A DNA stretch of 38,256 nt from JASLCR01 sp046462475 (lineage in GTDB: Bacteria > Patescibacteriota > Saccharimonadia > Saccharimonadales > Saccharimonadaceae). Each line of letters starts with the position of its first letter. The stretch's first letter is position 1. Both the position numbers and the translations under genes were made by a program. The stretch covers positions 1 to 38,256 of the forward strand of contig JBKGVB010000005.1 of assembly GCA_046462475.1 (NCBI GenBank). Direction: 5' to 3'. Shown here piece by piece: positions 32,204-38,256 of the stretch. The notes under the pieces are model-generated. The model did no database searches, was not told the DNA's origin, and worked only from the letters and a program-made list of their open reading frames with translations.

Positions 32204-33280
32204 CTACTTAGTCTTCTTTGAGTCGAGGCTCAGTGAAATCTTACGATTTTCTTTGTCGATATCAAGAACAACAAATTCTTTACGCTCATTGAGAGTGAAG
32301 ACTTTTTCTGGATCAACGTCGCTGCCACCACCAAGCTCAGAAATGTGTACCAATGCTTCAACTGCTGGGCTGATCTGCACAAAGGCACCAAACGGCGTAA
32401 TACGAGTGATCGTACCTTCTACTTTATCGCCCTTCGCAAACTTCTCTACTTCATCAAGCCATGGATCCTGCGTCAACTGCTTCATACTAAGGCTGAGGCG
32501 ATCTTTGTCGATTGAAATGATTTTTGCTTCGATTGTCTGACCAACTTTTACGTAGTCGCTTGGGTTATTGACACGCTCCCAAGAGATTTCAGAGATGTGA
32601 ACAAGACCTTCAATACCTTCGACGTTTACAAAGACACCGAAGTCGACAACACCAGTCACTACTCCCTTAACCGTGTCGCCAATCTTAAGCTTCTCAAATC
32701 GCTCAGCAAGACCGTCCTTAATCGCTTCTTTTTCAGAGAAAATAAGCTTATTGCTCTTGCGATCAGCGTCGAGAATACGCACTTTCAATGTTTGGTTTGT
32801 CAGGGCGTTGAGGCGCTGCAAGATTTCATCTTTGTCGCTCGAACCAACACGAGGGTAGTGTTCTGCAGATAGCTGTGATACAGGCAAGAAACCGCGAACA
32901 CCTTCAAACTCAACCAAGAGACCACCACGGTTAGCATCGTATGGGGTAACTTCGATAATTTCGCCAGCTTCTGCTCGCGCTGTAACTTCTTCCCAGCCCT
33001 TTTCTTTGGCTGCTTTGCGCAGGCTCAAGAGACTATAGCCATTGTCTAGCTCGCTATCGACAACTGTCGCAGTAACTTCATCACCTTCTTTGAGCTGGCG
33101 AGAAAAGCCAACTTCTCGGCGTGGTACATACCCAACACCCAAAGGACCGAGGTCGATAAGTACTTCATGTTTTTTTACAGATAGAACGACGCCGTTAGCT
33201 GGCTCGCCAACAACAAGTTGTTTTACACCTGCGTCTGACGCAAGCAATTCGTCCATAGTTAGAGTGGCTTTAGTAGCCAT
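32204..33280 (-). CDS. rpsA: 30S ribosomal protein S1 (four S1 domains)
   Basis: RNA-binding protein that helps mRNA loading. The 358 residues contain four S1 OB-folds (about 20-80, 95-180, 197-270, 283-355), with the hallmark GFLPVSQL and GVFVNVEGIEGLVHISEIS and GAFVQISPAVEALVHISEL blocks. Shorter than the six-domain E. coli protein, like many Gram-positive forms. AAGGAG lies 8 bases before the ATG. A leader of about 80 bases holds a short hairpin (CATGCG with CGTATG, 33321-33346). Confidence 0.95.
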   Translation of the reverse strand: MATKATLTMDELLASDAGVKQLVVGEPANGVVLSVKKHEVLIDLGPLGVGYVPRREVGFSRQLKEGDEVTATVVDSELDNGYSLLSLRKAAKEKGWEEVTARAEAGEIIEVTPYDANRGGLLVEFEGVRGFLPVSQLSAEHYPRVGSSDKDEILQRLNALTNQTLKVRILDADRKSNKLIFSEKEAIKDGLAERFEKLKIGDTVKGVVTGVVDFGVFVNVEGIEGLVHISEISWERVNNPSDYVKVGQTIEAKIISIDKDRLSLSMKQLTQDPWLDEVEKFAKGDKVEGTITRITPFGAFVQISPAVEALVHISELGGGSDVDPEKVFTLNERKEFVVLDIDKENRKISLSLDSKKTK

Positions 33281-33372
33281 TAGTATAACTCCTTTTCTTA
33301 GGTAATATTAATCCGGAGCACATACGCTGTAAGGATACCTCGCATGTATCTCATGAACTGCGGTTTATTATA

Positions 33373-33816
33373 CTACACTCTAGTCACTAAGGAAAGCTTA
33401 CGTGATCGAGCATAGCTTACCACTGCAAAGCCTAGCAGGCTGAGAATTGCAGCGTTCGCGAGCGCATCTGCAGGACCCGTAGCTGGAAGGGTTGGCGTCG
33501 ATGTACTGGCTTTGCCTTCTGAAGAAGACCGCGCGGCATGTTGATTACTCGACGAGGAGGACGAATGACTCGTACTCGGCTGATTCGTATGCGACTTCTC
33601 CGACGAAGAAGTGCTTTTTGAGCCGCTCTTAGTTTCCGATTTCTTCGCGGCAGGCTGGCTTGTAGTCTTCGACGAATCATTCTTTGCAATTTGATCATTC
33701 GAGAATGGGCGATGTTTAAGAAAATAAATGCTGCCTAGTAATGCTAGCAACAGCAATACGCCAACAACGATAAAGCTCGTTACCCATCCACCCTGATGAT
33801 TAACACGTTTGGTCAT
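33373..33816 (-). CDS. Serine-rich surface protein with LPXTG-like sorting signal
   Basis: A 147-residue protein: N-terminal transmembrane helix (about 13-32), a long Ser/Thr/Lys low-complexity region (about 45-108), then LPATG at 110-114, a hydrophobic segment (about 119-135) and a basic RSRK end. LPXTG plus hydrophobic plus basic tail is the sortase substrate signature. No sortase gene is in the window. The N-terminal helix has no clear cleavage site, so the protein may span the membrane twice. Confidence 0.75.
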   Translation of the reverse strand: MTKRVNHQGGWVTSFIVVGVLLLLALLGSIYFLKHRPFSNDQIAKNDSSKTTSQPAAKKSETKSGSKSTSSSEKSHTNQPSTSHSSSSSSNQHAARSSSEGKASTSTPTLPATGPADALANAAILSLLGFAVVSYARSRKLSLVTRV

Positions 33817-33903
33817 AATCGCCTCGCACCTCTTATAAACTTTTATATACTATACCAATTTATTTAATTAGACGCAATAAATGACTTATTGCATGTCCCT
33901 CTC

Positions 33904-33948
33904 AAGGAGGTGATCTTTAGAGAAGAAAAAAGGATACGAATTTCTTCT
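33904..33948 (+). other. Extended anti-SD complement with adjacent hairpin, no gene
   Basis: AAGGAGGTGATC (33904-33915) is a perfect 12-base complement of the conserved 16S 3' tail, followed by AGAAGAAA (33921-33928) and TTTCTTCT (33941-33948), a perfect 8-bp stem. No start codon follows in range. Confidence 0.5.
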
Positions 33949-33967
33949 GGGAGGACAAGGTACTCCC

Positions 33968-33976
33968 TGATATACT
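33968..33976 (+). promoter_or_regulatory. Extended -10 of the ROK kinase gene
   Basis: TGaTATACT, 6 bases before ATG 33983; likely leaderless. Confidence 0.55.
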
Positions 33977-33982
33977 AAGTGC

Positions 33983-34789
33983 ATGATTATCGCCGTTGAC
34001 ACCGGAGGGACAAAGACGCTTGTCGCACGCTTTGCGGAAGACGGCACTGTTGAAGCATCGGAAAAGTTTCCAACACCTACCGACACAGAGAAGTATCTCA
34101 CACTTCTTGCTGCGACTATTCACTCACTATCCGAAGGCAAGACCCCTCGGGTTATCTCTATCGCAATGCCAGGATGGATACAAGATGACATCATTATTAG
34201 TTGTGGCAATCTACCATGGCGCAACTTTGCCATAAAAGCCGAGCTGGCAAAGCACTTCAAAGGCACGGCAATCCTCGTCGAAAATGACGCCAACCTTGGC
34301 GGACTGGGAGAGGCATATGCACTCAAAAAACTTCCTCACCGCTGTCTGTATGTCACCGTAAGTACCGGTATCGGGGGTGGATTCATTGTTGATGGAGCTA
34401 TCGATCCTGCCACACGAACAGGAGAAATCGGCGCCATGAGACTTGAATTTGATGGCAAAGTCGTCCAGTGGGAACATATGGCAAGCGGCAAAGCGCTCGC
34501 CAAAGAGTATCATTTGCTTGCTAGTGAATTAACAGATCATCGCCACTGGCGAGCTATCGCAAACCGCCTCAGTCGTGGCTTTCTGGCTTTCCTGCCGATC
34601 CTCCGACCAGATCTTGTGATTATCGGTGGCGGCGTGGGAGCGCACTATGACAATTTTGCAAAATACCTTACAGAAGATATTGAAAAACACCTCCCAGCCC
34701 ACTATCAGTGCCCTATCGTAAAGGCTCAGCATCCTGAAGAAGCCGTCATTTATGGATGCTACCGCCATGCCATCGACCGTCATGGATAA
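33983..34789 (+). CDS. ROK-family sugar kinase
   Basis: A 268-residue actin-fold kinase, probably phosphorylating a hexose. Phosphate-1 loop DTGGTKT (6-12), ENDANLGGLGEA (100-111) with the catalytic Asp102, phosphate-2 VSTGIGGG (126-133), and IIGGGVG. The ROK signature after GEIG reads GEIGAMRL rather than GEIGHM, and the CxCGxxGC zinc cluster is absent. The substrate cannot be assigned. It overlaps the downstream metalloprotein gene by 8 bases. Confidence 0.88.
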   Translation: MIIAVDTGGTKTLVARFAEDGTVEASEKFPTPTDTEKYLTLLAATIHSLSEGKTPRVISIAMPGWIQDDIIISCGNLPWRNFAIKAELAKHFKGTAILVENDANLGGLGEAYALKKLPHRCLYVTVSTGIGGGFIVDGAIDPATRTGEIGAMRLEFDGKVVQWEHMASGKALAKEYHLLASELTDHRHWRAIANRLSRGFLAFLPILRPDLVIIGGGVGAHYDNFAKYLTEDIEKHLPAHYQCPIVKAQHPEEAVIYGCYRHAIDRHG

Positions 34790-35240
34790 TCTAGCAGCTT
34801 TTATTGAGGCATTCCCAGAATTTACGTTTGTTGAGCATGACGAGTTCCGCTGGATGCCAAGTCAAAAAACCATCGAATACTCATTAGACGACCCGCATGC
34901 TTCGGAACGACTACTTCACGAAATAGCCCATGCCAAGCTAGGCCACACATCATACGGCAGAGACGTAGAGCTGATTACCCTCGAACGCGACGCCTGGCAC
35001 TATGCAAAAACGGTATTAGCACCGATGTTTACTATGACAATCAGTGCCGACAGTATAGAAGATGATCTCGATACTTACCGCGACTGGCTACATGCCCGCA
35101 GTACCTGCCCCGCATGCCAGGCCACTGGCCTCCAGACCGGAGCAGCCACCTATACTTGCGTGGCCTGTCACACAAAATGGGATGTCAATACAGCCACCCA
35201 TTGCGGACTGCGTCGATATATACAAAAAACACCTCGGTAA
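34782..35240 (+). CDS. ImmA/IrrE-like HExxH metalloprotein with zinc ribbon
   Basis: A 152-residue protein. HEIAH at 46-50, then LGH (His55) and a Glu in LERDAWHYA (Glu68), match the ImmA/IrrE protease pattern. The C-terminus adds a four-cysteine ribbon: CPAC at 109-112 and CVAC at 126-129. The ATG at 34782 overlaps the ROK stop, giving translational coupling; an earlier in-frame ATG at 34752 is less likely. ImmA proteases cleave repressors of mobile elements or stress genes, but no cognate HTH partner is adjacent. Confidence 0.78.
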   Translation: MDNLAAFIEAFPEFTFVEHDEFRWMPSQKTIEYSLDDPHASERLLHEIAHAKLGHTSYGRDVELITLERDAWHYAKTVLAPMFTMTISADSIEDDLDTYRDWLHARSTCPACQATGLQTGAATYTCVACHTKWDVNTATHCGLRRYIQKTPR

Positions 35241-35252
35241 CGAGGTGTTTTT
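35225..35252. terminator. Bidirectional terminator between convergent genes
   Basis: AAAAACACCTCG-GTAA-CGAGGTGTTTTT, a perfect 12-bp stem. Confidence 0.9.
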
Positions 35253-35268
35253 CATGTAGAACTTCTAC

Positions 35269-35472
35269 TTACGCTGCTTTTACAGTAGTCTTGCGACGGC
35301 GTGAAATACGACCACCCTTAGCACCAGCAATACGAGCTAGCTCTGGGTTGGCAGCAAAACCGCCAGTATGACCGCGTTCACCACCCTTCTTACCAATCTT
35401 GGCATAGAAGTTAGGGTCTTTTGCTTTATTCTTTGCAGCCGCTTTCAGGCCACCTGCTTTAGTACCTGCCAT
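35269..35472 (-). CDS. KGG-repeat general stress protein
   Basis: A 67-residue basic protein with stress-induced KGG repeats: GLKAAAKNKAKDPNFYAKIGKKGGERGHTGG and AKGGRISRRR in order. Related to GsiB and con-10-type hydrophilins that accumulate under stress and starvation. GGAGG precedes the ATG by 8 bases. It has a strong promoter and a roughly 90-base structured leader. Confidence 0.85.
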   Translation of the reverse strand: MAGTKAGGLKAAAKNKAKDPNFYAKIGKKGGERGHTGGFAANPELARIAGAKGGRISRRRKTTVKAA

Positions 35473-35495
35473 AGAGTTTTCCTCCGATATTAAAA

Positions 35496-35525
35496 GTTTT
35501 CCACGCGATTTTTCGCTTGGAAAAC
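35496..35525 (-). promoter_or_regulatory. Hairpin in the KGG leader
   Basis: GTTTTCCA (35496-35503) and TGGAAAAC (35518-35525), plus a GCGA/TCGC inner stem. On the transcript it lies between an upstream AGGAGGG decoy and the true GGAGG. A smaller stem, GCACA/TGTGC, lies further 5' (about 35540-35554). Confidence 0.55.
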
Positions 35526-35563
35526 CCTCCTATTTCCTCGCACATATGTTGTGCTATGTTTTT

Positions 35564-35592
35564 ATACTATCATACTGCTTGAGTTTTGTCAA
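35564..35592 (-). promoter_or_regulatory. Promoter of the KGG gene
   Basis: TTGACA-N17-TAGTAT with TGa before the -10, on the minus strand. Confidence 0.7.
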
Positions 35593-35627
35593 CGTTTACC
35601 ATATACATTTTTATTATATAAAAAGTA

Positions 35628-35656
35628 TTGCACTTATGCTGCTGGTGCTATATTAT
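35628..35656 (+). promoter_or_regulatory. Promoter of the orphan small RNA
   Basis: TTGCAC-N17-TATTAT on the plus strand, divergent from the KGG promoter. Confidence 0.6.
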
Positions 35657-35662
35657 AGATGC

Positions 35663-35752
35663 AGTCCTTAAAAAGACTGGCACCTGTTTGAAACCAAATT
35701 AGTTTTGAACGAATAAACAAACGACCCGATCTGCGAGACGGGTCGTTTTTTC
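35663..35752 (+). ncRNA. Putative small RNA, about 90 nt, unknown class
   Basis: The unit runs from the predicted start near 35663 to a perfect terminator: AACGACCCG (35720-35728), a 10-base loop, CGGGTCGTT (35739-35747) and a T6 tract. The 5' part has CAGTC/GACTG around CTTAAAAA, and the middle is AU-rich with a short AAAC/GTTT stem. No ORF of useful length is inside. It does not match tRNA, SRP RNA, RNase P, tmRNA or 6S. Confidence 0.6.
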
Positions 35753-35882
35753 TTTACCTTTCACATCTACCTGTACATGGTAGTATTGATTCTACTTATT
35801 TATTGCGAGGTGGACTCCGTCCTAATTCGTATACACACCAAGGAGATATCCAAAGCGCCGTATACTATATCTTGAATTATAC

Positions 35883-37712
35883 CTATTGCACTGCTACTGC
35901 TTGGTTCGCACCGCCAGCTCTTGAAACATTATGCGCAAGCTCTCCGGCAGTCCAATATAGCGTACCGTTGATTGGATCATTAACGTAGAAGCCGACCGGA
36001 CTACTCGCCTTACCCCTTACGCCCACGACAAGCCGTACATGCATCGGGATGGGACCGCTCACTGTGCGACCGCCAGGTGTCTTCCAGCTCTTTTGTACCG
36101 CAGACTCATTCCAGATACCCCAGAGAACTACTGGATTACCAGCATATATCTGACTGGCCACAAACCCAGTACTTACACCGTACTGGACCGCAGCCCCACG
36201 ACCATAACTACGAATAGCACCTGCAACCGGCTCGGCATACACACCCCAGCCTGTCATCTTGCCTTGGTCACCACTTACATTACCGACAAATTGCAATTGA
36301 GGATCATCCCATACATTATGCTTTTTATCGTAGGCATGAGGAGCATAGCCAAATTTCTGCAATATCGTCATATCACTCCCGATATGAATACCTTTATACG
36401 CCAGTGCCATGCGTACCGACGATGCCTCGCAGCTCTGAGCATACTGCTGATAATATTGCGGCACATTCAGCCTTTTCACCGGAATCTCAGTCGTAAACGA
36501 AAGACCAAAGCTAGTCGTACTCGCAAGGCCAAAGATAGGCTTAACACCTGCATCTACCCAAGCACGTACCGTCTCTTGAGCACCAAATTTCACCGCTGTA
36601 ACAACCATCGTATCACCTTGCCAGGTCTTCGAGGTAATTGTACCGCGAGATATATGAAAACGCACCTCGGCACTGGCGTGGTCTACGGGCTGATCAAAGC
36701 TAAATCGAATGGTCTGCCGCCCCTGAGAGAGCTCGCTACCATAGGGTGACATTCCAAGGACTTTTACAGCGCCTGGCGTCGAAAAGCGATATGCTTTTTC
36801 CTTTATTAAAATCCCTCCCGCTGCCGTTCGTAATCCTTTTGGAAGAGTATATGTATACGTCTTTCCCGGAACAACCTTATCTGGAGTAAATATATAGGTC
36901 TTCGCGTCACTCCACCTCCCCTTACCAGCCAGATCAAAGGCAATCGTACCACTCGCTGGATCTATCGGCTCGGCGAACTCAATCGCTGCCTTGTCGTCTT
37001 TTTGAAAATATGCCGTCTTCACAACCCGAGTAACCCTCGGCATAGCTGCGACCGTCAGGGCTTTTGTCATCAAGGTCTTGCCCGAATTCGTATCCTTGAG
37101 TGTGACTGTCAGCTCCTTTCCTTGCGGCAAATAGCTCTTGGATGTCCAGGTATACGTATCATCGCCTTGTTCGGTGCGCACCAGCGTAACAGCTGGAATT
37201 GTTGTCAGCTCAAGATTTCTCAACCCGCGATTTTTCTGCGCCAGCTTTACTGTAAACGCAAAATCGGCCGCTATCACCTTTGACGAATCGAAGGAGGTAG
37301 TGGAGATTCCCGGAGCTGCTTCAGTCGTAAGCGATACATCCGCCAGATGTACAGATGCGCCACTAAAGCGCCTTATGCCGCCTAGATGAATCTTGTAGGT
37401 TGTCGAAGCAATGAGCGGCTGGCTATGAGTGAATATAAGCTCGTCTTTCCCAAATAATGAACGTTTTACGTGCCACACTCCGTCCACCTTTGGTTCAATC
37501 GTAATATCCGCTGGCGACAAGCGAAGCAACTTTTGATTCAGCGCTATAGTGATCGGCTTTTGCACCCCCACGGCTGCCTTCTGATAGGCGGGGGAGATCT
37601 TTCCTAAGGTAGCAACCAAAAAGAAGGTAATGCATGCCGAAACAACAATTAGGCCGCCGCCAATAAGCCAGTGGCGCAATGTGGGACGATATTTCTTTTT
37701 TTGCTCTTTCAT
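35883..37712 (-). CDS. Membrane-anchored Ig-like protein with C39-like peptidase domain
   Basis: A 609-residue protein. One N-terminal transmembrane helix (about 14-36) is followed by three or four beta-sandwich domains, with repeated bacterial Ig-like (Big_5-type) strand patterns in SFTTE and RFSFDQPVDHAS. The C-terminal cysteine-peptidase-like domain has Gln426, Cys428 (AQSCEASSVRMAL), His558 (MHVRLVVGV) and Asn/Asp578-579 (VNDPINGT), which fits the C39-like (Peptidase_C39_2) triad. The ATG at 37712 is chosen because the -10 box at 37741-37746 overlaps the longer start. It should face outside the cell and may cut surface or host proteins. Confidence 0.8.
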   Translation of the reverse strand: MKEQKKKYRPTLRHWLIGGGLIVVSACITFFLVATLGKISPAYQKAAVGVQKPITIALNQKLLRLSPADITIEPKVDGVWHVKRSLFGKDELIFTHSQPLIASTTYKIHLGGIRRFSGASVHLADVSLTTEAAPGISTTSFDSSKVIAADFAFTVKLAQKNRGLRNLELTTIPAVTLVRTEQGDDTYTWTSKSYLPQGKELTVTLKDTNSGKTLMTKALTVAAMPRVTRVVKTAYFQKDDKAAIEFAEPIDPASGTIAFDLAGKGRWSDAKTYIFTPDKVVPGKTYTYTLPKGLRTAAGGILIKEKAYRFSTPGAVKVLGMSPYGSELSQGRQTIRFSFDQPVDHASAEVRFHISRGTITSKTWQGDTMVVTAVKFGAQETVRAWVDAGVKPIFGLASTTSFGLSFTTEIPVKRLNVPQYYQQYAQSCEASSVRMALAYKGIHIGSDMTILQKFGYAPHAYDKKHNVWDDPQLQFVGNVSGDQGKMTGWGVYAEPVAGAIRSYGRGAAVQYGVSTGFVASQIYAGNPVVLWGIWNESAVQKSWKTPGGRTVSGPIPMHVRLVVGVRGKASSPVGFYVNDPINGTLYWTAGELAHNVSRAGGANQAVAVQ

Positions 37713-37740
37713 TGTTTGTTTCTTTGAAACCTTATCTACC

Positions 37741-37768
37741 ATTCTAGCAGTTACGCCAAGAACGTCAA
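37741..37768 (-). promoter_or_regulatory. Promoter of the C39-like gene
   Basis: TTGACG-N16-TAGAAT with TGc before the -10, directly downstream of the rRNA terminator. Confidence 0.6.
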
Positions 37769-37771
37769 AAG

Positions 37772-37803
37772 AAAAAGCCCTTCCTATTCGGAAGGGCCTT
37801 TTA
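37772..37803 (-). terminator. rRNA operon terminator
   Basis: GCCCTTCC (37777-37784) and GGAAGGGC (37790-37797) with a 5-base loop, followed on the minus strand by a T5 tract. It lies 3 bases after the 5S 3' end. Confidence 0.85.
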
Positions 37804-37806
37804 TAA

Positions 37807-37915
37807 TTCGGCACCGTGCTAGTTTCCCACTTTTGGCAGTATAATCGCCGCTGAAGAGCTTAACTTCTGTGTTCGGAATGAGAACAGGTGTTTCCTCTTC
37901 GCCATGGGCACCGAA
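37807..37915 (-). rRNA. rrf: 5S ribosomal RNA
   Basis: A 109-nt gene on the minus strand. Terminal helix I pairs TTCGGTGCC with GGTGCCGAA. The conserved loop CATTCCGAACACAGAAGTTAAGC (split as CATTCCGAAC and AGAAGTTAAGC) and a GATTATACTG segment identify it. It follows 23S in the usual order. Confidence 0.92.
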
Positions 37916-38045
37916 GTAAGGCTTTAAAAGCTCACTCTTTTTCGCTCCTATAACTTCAGGAGTGGGCGGCCTAAAACCTCGCTTCGGCGTCTATGACTCG
38001 TTGCACGGATTGGTGATGTACAAATCTTTTTAGAGATTGACATGC

Positions 38046-38110
38046 GGTGTGATTCACACCAATTACTAGTCAAGTCTACCTCGCTACCCCTGTTTATGCA
38101 AGCATAAACA
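38046..38110 (-). repeat. Inverted repeats in the 23S-5S spacer
   Basis: GGTGTG-ATT-CACACC (38046-38060), and TGTTTATGC-AA-GCATAAACA (38091-38110) nested inside GCTA...TAGC. Probably RNase III processing stems. The spacer from 37916 to about 38130 shows no tRNA gene. Confidence 0.6.
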
Positions 38111-38130
38111 TTGGATAGCAAGGACATAAA

Positions 38131-38256
38131 AAGGCAATGGGACTGTTAGTACGCTTCAGCTCAACATATTACTATGCTTACACCTTGCGCCTATCAAACA
38201 GATCGTCTATCTGTGTCCTCATAGGGAAATCTCATCTTGAAGTTGGCTTCGCGCTT
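38131..38256 (-). rRNA. rrl: 23S ribosomal RNA, 3' end (partial)
   Basis: On the minus strand the segment reads GAAGCCAACTTCAAGATGAG, then ATTTCCC, GTTTGATAGGCGCAAGGTG and GAGCTGAAGCGTACTAACAG, the conserved helices before the 23S 3' end. The exact 3' end is estimated near 38131. The rest of the operon lies past the window. Confidence 0.9.

Noticed and set aside
34752..34781. Earlier ATG of the ImmA-like gene
   Set aside because: It would overlap the ROK gene by 38 bases; the ATG at 34782 gives the common short overlap and keeps the domain intact.
35659..35691. Ten-codon ORF (MQSLKRLAPV) in the small RNA
   Set aside because: Its ATG is only 2 bases after the -10 box, so it would precede the predicted transcription start.
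37916..38130. Possible tRNA in the 23S-5S spacer
   Set aside because: No cloverleaf or TTCRANNC arm; the stems there look like processing hairpins.
1..38256. CRISPR arrays, insertion sequences, integrases
   Set aside because: No spaced direct repeats, transposase or recombinase motifs seen on either strand.

Overview
The window looks like part of a Candidatus Saccharibacteria (TM7, Patescibacteria/CPR) chromosome. Supporting features are a compact AT-leaning genome of mostly housekeeping genes, shortened InfB and four-domain S1 proteins, two DUF5663-like proteins, stress KGG repeats, sortase-like and large Ig-like surface proteins, and translation starts that often sit directly behind a -10 box. 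UGA is used as a stop codon, which argues against Gracilibacteria. The lineage is inferred from protein character, not from a database match.

Layout. 1-1047 (+): end of an O-antigen-ligase-like membrane protein, then signal peptidase I. 1079-2709 (-): parA-parB. 2763-7593 (-): small membrane protein, rplU, an FHA protein with a J-domain-like tail, galU, a large anchored Ig-like surface protein and a zincin-type metalloprotease. 7609-8962 (-): small acidic protein, a GC-richer unknown gene with its own operator-like promoter, and pyroglutamyl peptidase. 9062-12363 (-): an acidic 72-residue protein and ileS behind a well-formed T-box leader. 12364-16240 (-): ftsA-ftsZ-nrdR-thioredoxin-like-VKOR. 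16289-18308 (-): rpsU-yqeY-adk-map. 18365-21535 (-): recJ, a winged-helix regulator and a PRTase. 21565-24979 (+): priA-def-fmt.

24980-30336 is the accessory region. Two coiled-coil/hydrophobic proteins are transcribed divergently, each followed by a DUF5663-like gene. Between them lies a block of about 1.4 kb with very high GC (two ORFs with near-total G/C third positions and strong Shine-Dalgarno sites). It is driven by a strong AT-rich promoter through a leader with mutually exclusive hairpins.

30382-33280 (-): infB and rpsA. 33373-35472: an LPXTG-like serine-rich protein (-), a ROK kinase and an ImmA-like metalloprotein (+), and a KGG stress protein (-). 35628-35752: an orphan promoter-terminator unit that looks like a small RNA. 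35883-37712 (-): anchored C39-like cysteine peptidase. 37807-38256 (-): 5S rRNA and the 3' end of 23S rRNA.

The housekeeping genes cover translation (IleRS, InfB, S1, S21, L21, Def/Fmt/Map), replication restart and repair (PriA, RecJ), division (FtsA/FtsZ), segregation (ParAB) and secretion (LepB). The strongest candidates for something undescribed are the T-box leader, the GC-rich island with its laddered RNA leader inside the twin cassette locus, the orphan sRNA, and an NrdR that has lost every zinc-ribbon cysteine.
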